Counted from the stretch's first letter, positions 18,004 through 26,237 are shown. The stretch: DNA of 64,000 bases from Rhizosphaericola mali (GCF_004337365.2 NZ_CP044016.1:2108001-2172000); one strand, 5' to 3'. Numbers and translations are program-made. The notes: generated by a model from the letters alone, not told the origin.

Positions 18004-18558
18004 TTATATCCTTCCAATTTGTCCAATATTCCTTGATATATCTAAAGAAACTGCTCTAATTGAGTACTGTAATTCTTCCTTATTTTGATATATCTCTTTA
18101 TCAAAATTTGTCAAGTCTCCGACTGCAAAATGATCAATTTGTTCATCAATCCATTTCCATTTTATTAGATTATGATTTGCAAATAGGTTAAATATTTCAG
18201 GTGAAAGCTCTACCCTATTTATCCATGTTACATCTGATTGCAGACTTGCTTCTTGAGGATAATCTATTCGTAACGAGGTGTTGTTATCGAAAAGAAAATA
18301 GATATTTTCATAAGGCATTAGCCTAAATGTACCTTTAGTCCTTTTGAATAACATGAATAATGATTTATTCTCAAATAAGAATGTAAAAGTGAATTCGCAA
18401 ACATTCTCTTGATTATCCTCATTAGAGATCATTCGAAATACATTTCCATTAGAGCCTGCAATATTTATAACGCGTACAGTTTTAATACCAGTAAAGTCAT
18501 CTACATAGTGCATCACTAGATTATCATCCAATTTATTTAGTCTACTTTGATTAATCAT
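18004..18558 (-). CDS. Hypothetical protein, left-end prophage gene
   Basis: A 184-residue protein with no family that I recognise. It has no signal peptide or membrane segment and is fairly acidic, with alternating short hydrophobic stretches (VRVINIAG, FTFTFLFENKSLFMLF) suggesting a beta-rich cytoplasmic fold. Its start overlaps the end of the upstream membrane-protein gene by 8 bp, so the two are probably co-translated. It is the gene nearest the attachment site, a usual place for cargo or lysogenic genes. Confidence 0.6.
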   Translation of the reverse strand: MINQSRLNKLDDNLVMHYVDDFTGIKTVRVINIAGSNGNVFRMISNEDNQENVCEFTFTFLFENKSLFMLFKRTKGTFRLMPYENIYFLFDNNTSLRIDYPQEASLQSDVTWINRVELSPEIFNLFANHNLIKWKWIDEQIDHFAVGDLTNFDKEIYQNKEELQYSIRAVSLDISRNIGQIGRI

Positions 18559-18823
18559 TTCCTAATCGTTTTTGATTGAATGAAATATTTGAAATAGGCT
18601 TGGATGATGATTTAGCAATGATTTTTTTTGTAGTTATCGTATTTGAAATAACATTTAATGGTTTTGGATTGTCAACAATATGAATATCCGTTGGCTCAAC
18701 AATCACCTTCGTTTCTTTTTCTATTATTTGAGTCTTTTTAGGCTTCAATAGTAATACAGCAACTACTCCAATTAAAATTAAAATAATGGCTATTAAAACT
18801 ATGGTAGTTATTGATATGTACAT
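18551..18823 (-). CDS. Small single-pass membrane protein
   Basis: 90 residues. One N-terminal membrane helix (ITTIVLIAIILILIGVVAVL, residues 4-23) is followed by a basic hydrophilic tail containing two KK...S stretches. The family is not recognised. It is the middle gene of the leftward left-end group and overlaps its downstream neighbour by 8 bp. The tail is probably cytoplasmic. Confidence 0.6.
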   Translation of the reverse strand: MYISITTIVLIAIILILIGVVAVLLLKPKKTQIIEKETKVIVEPTDIHIVDNPKPLNVISNTITTKKIIAKSSSKPISNISFNQKRLGND

Positions 18824-18832
18824 AAATTAAGT

Positions 18833-19381
18833 TTATTGATTAAGCAATTTAGCCTTTGCTTTATTAAATTCATCCTCAGACAGAATACCTTGATCTTTCA
18901 AATCTTTTAATTTTTTCAATTGGTCTGCAAGATCTGTTGCGCCCTCAACTTTTACATTCAATACCTTTTTAGGTTTATATTCATCAGGAACGACTACTTC
19001 ACCACTTTCAATGGCACTTTCTAAATCGATTTCCCAAGATGTGCCACGTCCTTTAATCGAAACGATTGGTTTATATATTGATTGCCGTTTTACTATTTTC
19101 TTTACAATTGCAATAGAACCACTTGCATTTTTATTAAGTTCAGATTGATTCCTGTTATAGGTTTGATCTGAAGTTGCTGACATTACAGATAAAAAACTTG
19201 ATTGATTCCATTGGATATAACTAAACATTCCATTAGGTTGGGAACCATGACCAAGCTTCAATTCTAATCCTTTATATACTTTAAATCCTGTGGAACTAGT
19301 TAGAGTATCATTTTCAAAAGTCTGAGAAAAAACTACAAATGGCATAGCTGCAAAAAGCACAGCAATTAATTTTGTTTTCAT
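18833..19381 (-). CDS. Exported protein with C-terminal SHOCT motif
   Basis: 182 residues. An N-terminal signal peptide (LIAVLFAAMPFVVFSQ) is followed by a beta-rich region (LELKLGHGSQPNGMFSYIQW) and a C-terminal helix-turn-helix-like SHOCT segment (LKKLKDLKDQGILSEDEF, NKAKAKLLNQ). SHOCT is a short oligomerisation-type motif found at protein ends. The role is unknown. It belongs to the leftward group at the prophage end and may be expressed in the lysogen. Its NGMFSYIQW resembles the QVQW motif of the exported protein at 37993-38388. Confidence 0.7.
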   Translation of the reverse strand: MKTKLIAVLFAAMPFVVFSQTFENDTLTSSTGFKVYKGLELKLGHGSQPNGMFSYIQWNQSSFLSVMSATSDQTYNRNQSELNKNASGSIAIVKKIVKRQSIYKPIVSIKGRGTSWEIDLESAIESGEVVVPDEYKPKKVLNVKVEGATDLADQLKKLKDLKDQGILSEDEFNKAKAKLLNQ

Positions 19382-19411
19382 TTTTTAAGAGTTGTTGATG
19401 TTTTGCAATAA

Positions 19412-19654
19412 TTAATTCCTACTTATTCCAAATATTTCATTAATCTTTTCTTGTTCTACTCCATGCTTTTTAGCAATTTCCATAAGTAGCTTCGTTTGCA
19501 TCACAATGATATCGTCATTTGAACTAGAATCTATATTTAAACGCTTTTCTAATGCTGCAAATACAGCTTTTTTGATAATAAAATAAAGAACAACAAGTAA
19601 TAAGCAGAATGCAATTAATAGCATTAAGATTTCAGAACCTCCAGGCATTGTCAT
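19412..19654 (-). CDS. Small membrane protein with one helix
   Basis: 80 residues from ATG at 19654; a TTG 39 bp upstream would add 13 residues. A membrane helix (ILMLLIAFCLLLVVLYFII) is followed by a charged cytoplasmic segment (KKHGVEQEKINEIFGI). It is probably the first gene of the leftward left-end group. Function is not recognised. Confidence 0.55.
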   Translation of the reverse strand: MTMPGGSEILMLLIAFCLLLVVLYFIIKKAVFAALEKRLNIDSSSNDDIIVMQTKLLMEIAKKHGVEQEKINEIFGISRN

Positions 19655-19814
19655 GTATAAGAGTTTAATGTTAAGGTTGATATTTATCCACAATCGGATA
19701 AATTATTTTGCTAAAGATTTTAGTATTTTTAAATTTGAGTTGTAAACCCCATAAAGCCGCTTAAATAAACCAGTATGAAAAAGAAGAAACACAAAAAACG
19801 AACACTTAAAAACA

Positions 19815-20201
19815 TTAAGCTTTCATCCTATTCAATTTATTCTCAAAATCTAATTGTGAGAGCTTTTGAACTTTTGAAACAATAACTGATGCAGCTTTTG
19901 TAGGATCGAGTTTTTCTTGAATCTCAGCTAACAAAGCAACCATATAATCCATTTTAATGTTTGAAGCTATACTTGCTAACTGAGATTCTTTATTCAATTC
20001 ATCTTTATTTAATTCTAAATCTGCTTCATTAGAATCCGAATTATTTATACCGAAAAAGTTCTGTAATGTTATATAATCTTCTACTTTAGGGGCTCCTTTT
20101 CCTACCTCCCATTTTTCAATTTTCGCCTTAGAAATACCTGTTGCATCTGCAAGATCCTGCTGAGACAGATTCCTTTCCTTTCGTAACTCTTTGATATTCA
20201 T
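19815..20201 (-). CDS. XRE-family repressor of the prophage
   Basis: 128 residues. An N-terminal Cro/C1-type helix-turn-helix (NIKELRKERNLSQQDLADAT, then GISKAKIEKWEVGKGAP) is followed by a short helical C-terminal part that may dimerise. It has no peptidase domain, so it is not a LexA-type self-cleaving repressor. It is divergent from the rightward early genes, and the 105-bp intergenic region contains two copies of AAAGTTCTTT, the likely operator. It probably maintains lysogeny. Confidence 0.85.
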   Translation of the reverse strand: MNIKELRKERNLSQQDLADATGISKAKIEKWEVGKGAPKVEDYITLQNFFGINNSDSNEADLELNKDELNKESQLASIASNIKMDYMVALLAEIQEKLDPTKAASVIVSKVQKLSQLDFENKLNRMKA

Positions 20202-20223
20202 TATAATAAAATATTTTAAAGAA

Positions 20224-20271
20224 AAAGTTCTTTATTTTTCTTGTATTTACAGACAAAGTTCTTTAAATTTG
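20224..20271. promoter_or_regulatory. Prophage early promoter with tandem repressor operators
   Basis: AAAGTTCTTT occurs at 20224-20233 and 20255-20264, 31 bp apart (about three helical turns); each copy is nearly palindromic (AAAG/CTTT). The second copy abuts the -7 box TAAATTTG at 20264-20271, which has a TTG at 20241-20243 and a 20-nt spacer, a good Bacteroidota promoter. Repressor binding would block rightward early transcription and could autoregulate the repressor gene. Confidence 0.7.
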
Positions 20272-20306
20272 TGATATCAATTTAGAAATACAAATGTAGT
20301 TACAAA

Positions 20307-20519
20307 ATGAAAGTAAGCAAAAAAATAAAAGATTTGATATTGTCTAATAACAATTTCAGTCTCGAGTTAGCTGGAATTTTAAAGATTCAACAAGCTTCAC
20401 TAAGATTACTTGCTAGAAGAGATTCTGACCGTTTAACGCTCTTTCAATGTGTAGAGTTTTATAAATCTAAAGGACTTACCCAAGAAGAGATTTTCGAACC
20501 TGAACAAGTAAAAGCTTAA
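20307..20519 (+). CDS. Small early phage protein, possible DNA-binding
   Basis: 70 residues, first gene of the rightward early operon, 35 bp after the -7 box. The layout (LELAGILKIQQASLRLLARR) suggests a helix-turn-helix of Cro size, so it could be a Cro-like antirepressor. This is inferred from position and helix pattern only. It has no recognised family. Confidence 0.55.
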   Translation: MKVSKKIKDLILSNNNFSLELAGILKIQQASLRLLARRDSDRLTLFQCVEFYKSKGLTQEEIFEPEQVKA

Positions 20520-20522
20520 GCC

Positions 20523-20720
20523 ATGTCTACATTATCATTTAATCAGATTGAATTAATAGAAATCAGAATTGGCATTTTGAAAGATTTGAAAACCAAGATT
20601 CTATCTATTGATCCAGAGTTAAAAAGTCCAGTGATAAAAAGAGACGTGAAAAAGATTAACTCTAGTATTCACAGCTTCTTAGTTCAAATCATCCATTTAC
20701 AAACTCAACCAAAAGCGTAA
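20523..20720 (+). CDS. Small early phage protein
   Basis: 65 residues, 3 bp after the previous stop, so the genes are tightly coupled. It is mostly helical and basic (RIGILKDLKTKILSI, IKRDVKKINSSIHSF). The family is not recognised. Confidence 0.5.
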   Translation: MSTLSFNQIELIEIRIGILKDLKTKILSIDPELKSPVIKRDVKKINSSIHSFLVQIIHLQTQPKA

Positions 20721-20723
20721 GTC

Positions 20724-20957
20724 ATGATTACTATTACTACAACCCAAGCGAAAAAGCTTCAAACATATTTAAAAGGAATGGAGGACCATTTAGCAATGGC
20801 TAATTCATTCAAGGAAAAAGCTGGTTTATTAATAGAAGAAATCGGGGGTCTTTACCCCCGCCCTTCCAAGGGAAAACGAGATGAAGTAGTATCAAACGCT
20901 TTGGCAAAAAGACAATCAGCTTTCAAAAAGAAACTTCAAAAAGGCACAAACAATTAA
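20724..20957 (+). CDS. Small early phage protein
   Basis: 77 residues, 3 bp after the previous stop. It is helical, with a basic C-terminus (RQSAFKKKLQKGTNN). No recognised domain. Part of the early run of short genes. Confidence 0.5.
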   Translation: MITITTTQAKKLQTYLKGMEDHLAMANSFKEKAGLLIEEIGGLYPRPSKGKRDEVVSNALAKRQSAFKKKLQKGTNN

Positions 20958-20967
20958 ACTCTACAAT

Positions 20968-21294
20968 ATGGAATCACTAATCATTTTTCAATACAAGTAT
21001 GATCACAATGTTGATGCAGCTATAGTCGGACATAGAAACTATAAAGCATACGTGCCAGTTATTGCAACACTAAAATGCAATATGGATTTTCCAGAATTAT
21101 CAATCGGTTATGTAAATACTATTGATACTACAGAATTGGAATTGTCTGACGAGCAAATGTGCCAGTTGCATAATGATGTATTGTTTTCTGCCATTGATAT
21201 GGCGCAAACATCTGCAGTTGATTTGGCAATGGCAATGAGTCCTAGTAAAATGATTGTTAATAGTGTTGGAAATTTAATTGAGTTGCATGCATAA
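20968..21294 (+). CDS. Early phage protein of unknown function
   Basis: 108 residues with a mixed alpha/beta pattern and an acidic centre (DTTELELSDEQMCQLHNDV). It has no signal peptide and the family is not recognised. It ends overlapping the ATG of the next gene (ATGCATAA), indicating coupled translation. Confidence 0.5.
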   Translation: MESLIIFQYKYDHNVDAAIVGHRNYKAYVPVIATLKCNMDFPELSIGYVNTIDTTELELSDEQMCQLHNDVLFSAIDMAQTSAVDLAMAMSPSKMIVNSVGNLIELHA

Positions 21295-21511
21295 GAAACA
21301 AATCAAAAAAGCAATCAAGGAATTGGAACGCGATATCAATACAAGTTTTCTATACCAATTGCCACAAATCGAGTTAAGACTTCAATCAATTACAAGTATG
21401 ACTATGGCGAAAAGAATGTACTGGAGTCGTCTTAAATGCTTGAAGTTGAATGTAAAAATTGCGAAGATCTATACTAAATATAATCATCCTAAAAAAGTTG
21501 GGATATGGTAA
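21287..21511 (+). CDS. Small basic early phage protein
   Basis: 74 residues from the ATG at 21287; a TTG at 21278 is less likely. It is rich in Lys and Arg (KKQIKKAIKELERDI, RMYWSRLKCLKLNVKIAKIY), suggesting nucleic-acid contact. It overlaps both neighbours by a few bases. Confidence 0.5.
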   Translation: MHKKQIKKAIKELERDINTSFLYQLPQIELRLQSITSMTMAKRMYWSRLKCLKLNVKIAKIYTKYNHPKKVGIW

Positions 21512-21615
21512 AAACATTAATCAAAATGATCCTCTGGTCTTTAATGCTTCCATTATTGAAACCAGATCAACAGGAACATAGAAGTCAGTGCTCGCACGAA
21601 GGATGCGAATACTAG
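21505..21615 (+). CDS. Very small membrane-type peptide
   Basis: 36 residues, starting within the end of the preceding gene (ATGGTAA overlap). The first half is hydrophobic (LIKMILWSLMLPLL) and the tail is hydrophilic with two Cys. The reading frame fits the operon spacing, but so short a gene cannot be proved from sequence. Confidence 0.35.
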   Translation: MVKTLIKMILWSLMLPLLKPDQQEHRSQCSHEGCEY

Positions 21616-21686
21616 TTTTTTAAGGGTTTAGGGTTGACGTCCTAGTGTTTCTACACAAGGGACATTTTTAAAAAGTTCTTTCAAAT

Positions 21687-21813
21687 GATGAAGTGGCGGA
21701 ATGAGGTAGTAAGGTCGTAAAGACAACTAAAACTCTAGGTCAGACGCCTATTGGTCGCAACCAGTAGAAAAAGAAGTGCGCAATTCATGTGGGTTCGAAT
21801 CCCTCCTTCATCA
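21687..21813 (+). ncRNA. 127-nt tRNA-like RNA
   Basis: Acceptor strands GATGAAG (21687-21693) and CTTCATC (21806-21812) pair perfectly, with discriminator A at 21813. A T arm lies directly before the 3' strand, with loop TTCGAAT and a GTGGG/CCCTC stem (one T.T mismatch). The 5' part (TGGCGGAAT...GGTAG) resembles the D region of a tRNA-Leu. The centre is far too long for a normal tRNA and holds an 8-bp hairpin (CTATTGGT-CGCA-ACCAGTAG), and GGCG can pair with CGCC. No ordinary anticodon arm is clear. It may be an expanded class II tRNA, an interrupted tRNA or a tRNA mimic. Confidence 0.6.
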
Positions 21814-21879
21814 CAATACTAAGCAAGGAATATCGCAAACAGTGATTTACAAATTTACGCTGACGAGGGCGCTCGTGAC

Positions 21880-21901
21880 TGCTGGAGAGACAGCATTTTT
21901 T
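21880..21901 (+). terminator. Intrinsic terminator after the tRNA-like RNA
   Basis: TGCTG, loop GAGAGA, CAGCA, then a run of six T. A second small hairpin (ACGAG-GGCG-CTCGT) lies just upstream. It would release the tRNA-like transcript. Confidence 0.75.
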
Positions 21902-21929
21902 AAAGTAAACAATTTCTCAAAATAAAAAA

Positions 21930-21949
21930 CCGCCAGCGGGAACTGACGG
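21930..21949 (+). promoter_or_regulatory. Leader hairpin before the SbcC-like gene
   Basis: CCGCCAG pairs with CTGACGG (one mismatch) around CGGGAA, flanked by A-rich sequence on the left and a short T run on the right. It ends 28 bp before the ATPase start, so it could terminate weakly or affect translation. Confidence 0.4.
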
Positions 21950-21977
21950 CCATTTTAAAACCACAATCATAAAAATC

Positions 21978-23930
21978 ATGGAAATTAAAATCCACAAAAT
22001 CAAAATTACGAATTTCAAAGGTATTAAAGACCTTGAAATTGATTTCAACGGAACTACGAACATTTTCGGTGCTAATGGTACTGGAAAAACAACCGTTGCA
22101 GATGCATTTTCTTTCTTACTATTTGGTAAGGATACTTCAGATAAAAAGGACTTTAGTATTCGTCCAAAAAATGCTGATGGATCTGACAAAACTCGTATAG
22201 AGAGTGAAGTGTATGCTGAAATGGAGTTTGATGGTGAAAAACATACATTCAAACATATTTTCAAAGAAAACTATGTAAAGAAAAGAGGTTCGAAAGAAGA
22301 ACAATTCACCGGTAATGAGCATCTATATTTCTTTGATGATGTTCCAATGCAATTGAAAGAGTACAAAGCAAAAATTGATTCTTTCATTCAGGAAGAAACT
22401 TTCAAACTAGTTACTAATGTAAACTATTTCAATTCATTAAGCTGGCAAGATCGTCGTAAAACTTTAATTGCGATGGCGGGAAATATTACCAATGCAGATG
22501 TTGCTTATAATAATCCAGCATTCCAGGAACTTCTTACAAAAATGGGTTCCAAGTCCATGGATGAATTTGCGCGTGAATTGGCAGCCAAAAAGAAAAAATC
22601 CAATGACGAGTTGAAACAAATTCCTACTCGTATTGATGAATTGGAAAAGACTAAACCAGAACCGATCAATGCGATTGAAATTGGAAATCAAATTTCAACT
22701 CTTGAATCAGAGATCAGCCATATAGAACATCAAATCTATGATAGTTCAGAAGCTTTAAAAGAGCAAATTAAAAAATCTGAGCATGCACAACGTCTTGTTT
22801 TCAATAAAAGAAATGAATTGCGAGAAATCGAATATGGATTGAAAGCTTCTTTAAACTCTGGTAGTTCCGATAGTCAATATCAATTGAGAAGATTGACTAC
22901 AACGGTCAATGACATTACAAATGAAATTGTACATACAAAGCTTTCAATAGATAGATATAAAGATCGTATTGAAGAGTTGGAACAAAACAAAGCTTTAAAG
23001 TTGAATGCTTTTGAACTAGAAAGCAAAAAACAATTGACTTTTGACGATGCTAATTTCTGTTGTCCTACTTGCAAAAGAGCCTACGAAGCTAATGATATTG
23101 AAGCTAAAAAAGTGGAATTGCAAAACAACTTCAAGATTCAAAAAAATAGAAATCTTGATACTATTGAAGCAGACGGTCTTTCTCTTAAAAAATCTATTGA
23201 AGACGGTAAAACATTATTGGCAGAAAAAGAACAATTACTTTCTGATTTACAAAACAAGTTAGATGCAGCTCAGATTGAATTGGATAATGCAAAAGCGGCT
23301 CAATCAGAGGTAAAAATCAAAACTATTGAAGGGGTTTTGACAGCAAGTCCAGAGTATCAGAAATTGAAAGCTGAGATTGAATCGGACGAACAAAACATTC
23401 CTAAAGTTGACAATCTAAATACAGATCATCTTCAAAATCAAAAAAGAGAATTGGTTTCTCAAGTGGATAGTTTTAAGGCTCAACTTTCTACAAATAGTCA
23501 GATTGAGAAAGCTGATGCACGTATTAAGGAATTGTCGGAGAATGAATCAAAATTGGCTCAAGAGGTTGCAGATTTTGAAAACCTTGAATTCACTATGCTT
23601 GAATTCCAAAAGGCTAAAATGAGCTATATCAGTGATGCTATCAATAAATATTTTGAGTTCGTAAGTTTCAAAATGTTTGATACACAGATCAATGGCGGTG
23701 AAACGCCAACCTGTATCACTACAATCGACGGTGTGCCTTACAACGATGCAAATACAGCTTCCAAAATAAATGCTGGTATGGATATCATCAATGCTCTATC
23801 AAGGTTCTATAATGTGTCTGCTCCAATCTTTATCGACAATTCTGAATCTATAACTGATATAATTCCGACTGATAGTCAAATTATCAAATTGATTGTTGAT
23901 CGGAACTACAAAAAATTACACGTAGCATAA
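21978..23930 (+). CDS. SbcC/Rad50-like coiled-coil ATPase
   Basis: 650 residues. The Walker A motif GANGTGKT is at residues 31-38 in an SMC/RecF-type N-terminal head (INGKI-type start ITNFKGIKDLEIDF). A long coiled coil follows, interrupted near residue 361 by a CPTC zinc-hook-like motif, and the C-terminal head has APIFIDNSESI in place of a Walker B/D-loop. Such proteins pair with an SbcD/Mre11 nuclease, but none is visible here. It probably works in phage DNA recombination with the nearby RecT and nucleases. Confidence 0.85.
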   Translation: MEIKIHKIKITNFKGIKDLEIDFNGTTNIFGANGTGKTTVADAFSFLLFGKDTSDKKDFSIRPKNADGSDKTRIESEVYAEMEFDGEKHTFKHIFKENYVKKRGSKEEQFTGNEHLYFFDDVPMQLKEYKAKIDSFIQEETFKLVTNVNYFNSLSWQDRRKTLIAMAGNITNADVAYNNPAFQELLTKMGSKSMDEFARELAAKKKKSNDELKQIPTRIDELEKTKPEPINAIEIGNQISTLESEISHIEHQIYDSSEALKEQIKKSEHAQRLVFNKRNELREIEYGLKASLNSGSSDSQYQLRRLTTTVNDITNEIVHTKLSIDRYKDRIEELEQNKALKLNAFELESKKQLTFDDANFCCPTCKRAYEANDIEAKKVELQNNFKIQKNRNLDTIEADGLSLKKSIEDGKTLLAEKEQLLSDLQNKLDAAQIELDNAKAAQSEVKIKTIEGVLTASPEYQKLKAEIESDEQNIPKVDNLNTDHLQNQKRELVSQVDSFKAQLSTNSQIEKADARIKELSENESKLAQEVADFENLEFTMLEFQKAKMSYISDAINKYFEFVSFKMFDTQINGGETPTCITTIDGVPYNDANTASKINAGMDIINALSRFYNVSAPIFIDNSESITDIIPTDSQIIKLIVDRNYKKLHVA

Positions 23931-23933
23931 ATT

Positions 23934-24494
23934 ATGAAAAAGCTTTCCAAACTATATACAATGTGGGCTAATATGAAATCTAGATGTAATTGTCCAAGAA
24001 GGCCTGATTTCAAGCATTATGGAGGTAAAGGTATTACTGTTTGCAGTGAATTTATGGATTTTAAACAATTTGAATTGTGGGCAAAAACACATGGTTACAA
24101 AGAGGGTTTGAGTATTGAAAGAATTGATAATAGTAAAGACTACGAACCCTCCAATTGCAAGTTTATTCCCATTAGGGATCAATCTAAAAACCGAACCACA
24201 AATGTGAGATTGGAATTTAATGGTCAAATCAAAAATCTATCCGATTGGGCCAGAGAATTTAAAATTCATGAAAGAACAATTAGGTCAAGATTGGATGCAG
24301 GATTCACAATTTCAGAAGCTCTCACTATGACAAAAAATAGATCAATAAAAAGTGAAGTATTCTATTATCAAGGAAAAGAATATACAAAAGCTTCATTGGC
24401 AAAAGAATTAAATGTCAGCAAAACCACAATTGGAAGGCTTTTCAAACAGAACCTAACGATAGATAAAATTTTTTCAAAGTTAAAAGTCGCTTAA
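23934..24494 (+). CDS. HNH-type endonuclease, possible free-standing homing enzyme
   Basis: 186 residues. The N-terminal part contains HYGGKGITVCSEFMDFKQF, GLSIERIDNSKDYEPSNCKF and a QSKNRTTN tail, the pattern of phage HNH proteins in which the IERIDN...N region forms the metal-binding nuclease core. The C-terminal part has two helix-turn-helix-like segments (LSDWAREFKIHERTIRSRL; ASLAKELNVSKTTIGRLF), typical of DNA-target domains. It starts 3 bp after the ATPase gene and interrupts the ATPase-RecT pair, consistent with mobile insertion. Confidence 0.75.
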   Translation: MKKLSKLYTMWANMKSRCNCPRRPDFKHYGGKGITVCSEFMDFKQFELWAKTHGYKEGLSIERIDNSKDYEPSNCKFIPIRDQSKNRTTNVRLEFNGQIKNLSDWAREFKIHERTIRSRLDAGFTISEALTMTKNRSIKSEVFYYQGKEYTKASLAKELNVSKTTIGRLFKQNLTIDKIFSKLKVA

Positions 24495-24507
24495 TTATTC
24501 CTTAATC

Positions 24508-24534
24508 GAACTGTTCGGAAATACCGAACAGTTC
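24508..24534. terminator. Perfect hairpin between HNH and recT
   Basis: GAACTGTTCGG and CCGAACAGTTC (11-bp perfect stem) with loop AAATA, followed by only A-rich sequence. It could be a weak terminator, an RNA processing site or a protein-binding palindrome. It ends 14 bp before the recT start. Confidence 0.45.
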
Positions 24535-24548
24535 ACAAATAAAAAATA

Positions 24549-25490
24549 ATGTCAACTCAAAATAATAATAGTCAAGTTCCTACAACAACAGCAGCACAAC
24601 CACAAATTGAAGTTGTAAAAAAAGATATTTCATCTCAGGTTCTATCCAAAATAGAAACATTCAAATCCACTGGTGAATTGAATATTCCCAAAGATTATTC
24701 TCCTGAAAATGCTTTAAAATCTGCATATATCACACTTGCTGAAACTTCCAATAAGGAAGGAAAATATGCACTGGAATATTGTACGAAAGAATCTATTGCA
24801 GATAGCCTTTTAAAGATGGTAATCTGGGGCTTATCTCCTTTGAAAAAGCAATGCTATTTTATCATGTTTGGCAACAGATTACAATGTACTCCAGATTATT
24901 CTGGAAACATTGCCCTTGCTAAAAGATATGGAAAATTAAAATCCATAAAAGCCTTAGCCATTTTCAAAGGAGATGAATTCAAATTTGAAGTAAATCCAGC
25001 AACTGGCCACAAGAAAGTATTAGAGCACAAGCAAACTATTGAAAGTATTGGTTCTAATGAAGTTATTGGCGCCTATGCTATTACGGAAATGGAAGATGGA
25101 ACTACAGATGTAGAAATCCTTTCAATGAAACAAATACGTGCATCATGGGAACAAGGAGCTGCAAAAGGTTCATCTCCAGCACATAATAAGTTTCCTGATC
25201 AAATGGCTATAAAAACCGCTATTAACAGAGCATGTAAATTAATTATTAGATCATCTGATGATTCTGCTCTTATGGAAAGTGTAGAGGATGAAGCCGAACA
25301 AGTAACTCAATTCGAAGCGGATGTTAATAATGAGATTACTGAAAAATCAAACAAAAGACCAATCAGTATAAATATGGATTTGTCTACAATTCCAGAAGCG
25401 GACGAAGTTTCAAATGATCCCGAACCACTTGAAGCTATGCAAAATGAAGGCGAATTATTTCCAACAGAACAAAGACAAGCGAGATTCTAA
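24549..25490 (+). CDS. recT: RecT-family single-strand annealing recombinase
   Basis: 313 residues. Characteristic segments are SLLKMVIWGLSPLKKQCYFI, DYSGNIALAKRYGKLKSI, VIGAYAITEMEDG and FPDQMAIKTAINRACKLIIR, as in RecT/Bet-type annealing proteins. It promotes strand annealing during phage recombination and replication-coupled repair. The stop overlaps the start of the MBL-fold gene (TAATG), indicating a functional pair. The C-terminal tail is acidic and variable. Confidence 0.92.
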   Translation: MSTQNNNSQVPTTTAAQPQIEVVKKDISSQVLSKIETFKSTGELNIPKDYSPENALKSAYITLAETSNKEGKYALEYCTKESIADSLLKMVIWGLSPLKKQCYFIMFGNRLQCTPDYSGNIALAKRYGKLKSIKALAIFKGDEFKFEVNPATGHKKVLEHKQTIESIGSNEVIGAYAITEMEDGTTDVEILSMKQIRASWEQGAAKGSSPAHNKFPDQMAIKTAINRACKLIIRSSDDSALMESVEDEAEQVTQFEADVNNEITEKSNKRPISINMDLSTIPEADEVSNDPEPLEAMQNEGELFPTEQRQARF

Positions 25491-26236
25491 TGCAGTTAAA
25501 GATTATTGGCAGTAATAGTGATGGTAATTGTTATCTATTGGAAGCGGATAATGGAGAGACTCTAATATTGGATTGTGGTTTCCGATTCCAAAAGATAAAA
25601 CAGTCTCTTGACTATAATTTATCAAGAGTTTCTGGAATACTTCTAACTCACGAACATGGTGATCATTCTAAAGGGATTAATGAAGCAATCAATGCTGGAA
25701 TGAATATTTATACATCAAATGGAACTGCAGAATCTCTTGGACTTGAAAAATCACACAGAGTTTTTCCAATGAAAGCTTTAAAGACTTATGAAATAGGAAC
25801 TTTTAAAGTGATGCCATTTGATGTTAAACATGATGTAAAAGAACCTTTTGGATTCCAAATATATCATCCTGAATGTGGACTAGTAGTATTTATTACAGAC
25901 TCCTATTATGTAGAGTATCAGTTCCCAGGTACTAACAACTACATCATAGAAGCGAATTACTCAAAAGAAATCATCAACGATAAAGTTTCAGAAGGTTTTC
26001 TTCTCGAATACAGAAGAAATAGAGTTGTAAGATCTCACATGAGTATTGACAATTGCATTGATCTATTGCTGTCAAATGATCTTTCTACTGTAAACAATAT
26101 TGTGCTAATACATCTTAGTGATGGGAACTCTGATGAAGCACTCTTTTATAATAAAGTCCGAGACGCGACACACAAAAAAGTATTTGTCGCTGATGCTGGG
26201 ATGATCATTGAAAACTTTAATAAAACCCCTTTTTGA
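25490..26236 (+). CDS. MBL-fold metallohydrolase, probable nuclease partner of RecT
   Basis: 248 residues. The metallo-beta-lactamase signature LTHEHGDHSKG near residue 52 supplies metal-binding His and Asp, with further ligands expected in VVFITDS and later His residues. Proteins of this YycJ-like class include DNA exonucleases, and MBL-fold genes are found next to recT in other phages. Its start overlaps the recT stop, so it may stand in for the RecE or YqaJ exonuclease. Nuclease activity is inferred. Confidence 0.8.
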   Translation: MQLKIIGSNSDGNCYLLEADNGETLILDCGFRFQKIKQSLDYNLSRVSGILLTHEHGDHSKGINEAINAGMNIYTSNGTAESLGLEKSHRVFPMKALKTYEIGTFKVMPFDVKHDVKEPFGFQIYHPECGLVVFITDSYYVEYQFPGTNNYIIEANYSKEIINDKVSEGFLLEYRRNRVVRSHMSIDNCIDLLLSNDLSTVNNIVLIHLSDGNSDEALFYNKVRDATHKKVFVADAGMIIENFNKTPF

Positions 26237-26237
26237 T

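Noticed and set aside
19774-19884. Rightward 36-codon frame (MKKKKHKKRTLKNIKLSSYS...) at the repressor 3' end
   Set aside because: It overlaps the repressor antisense and is short; the Lys-rich start comes from A-rich intergenic DNA.
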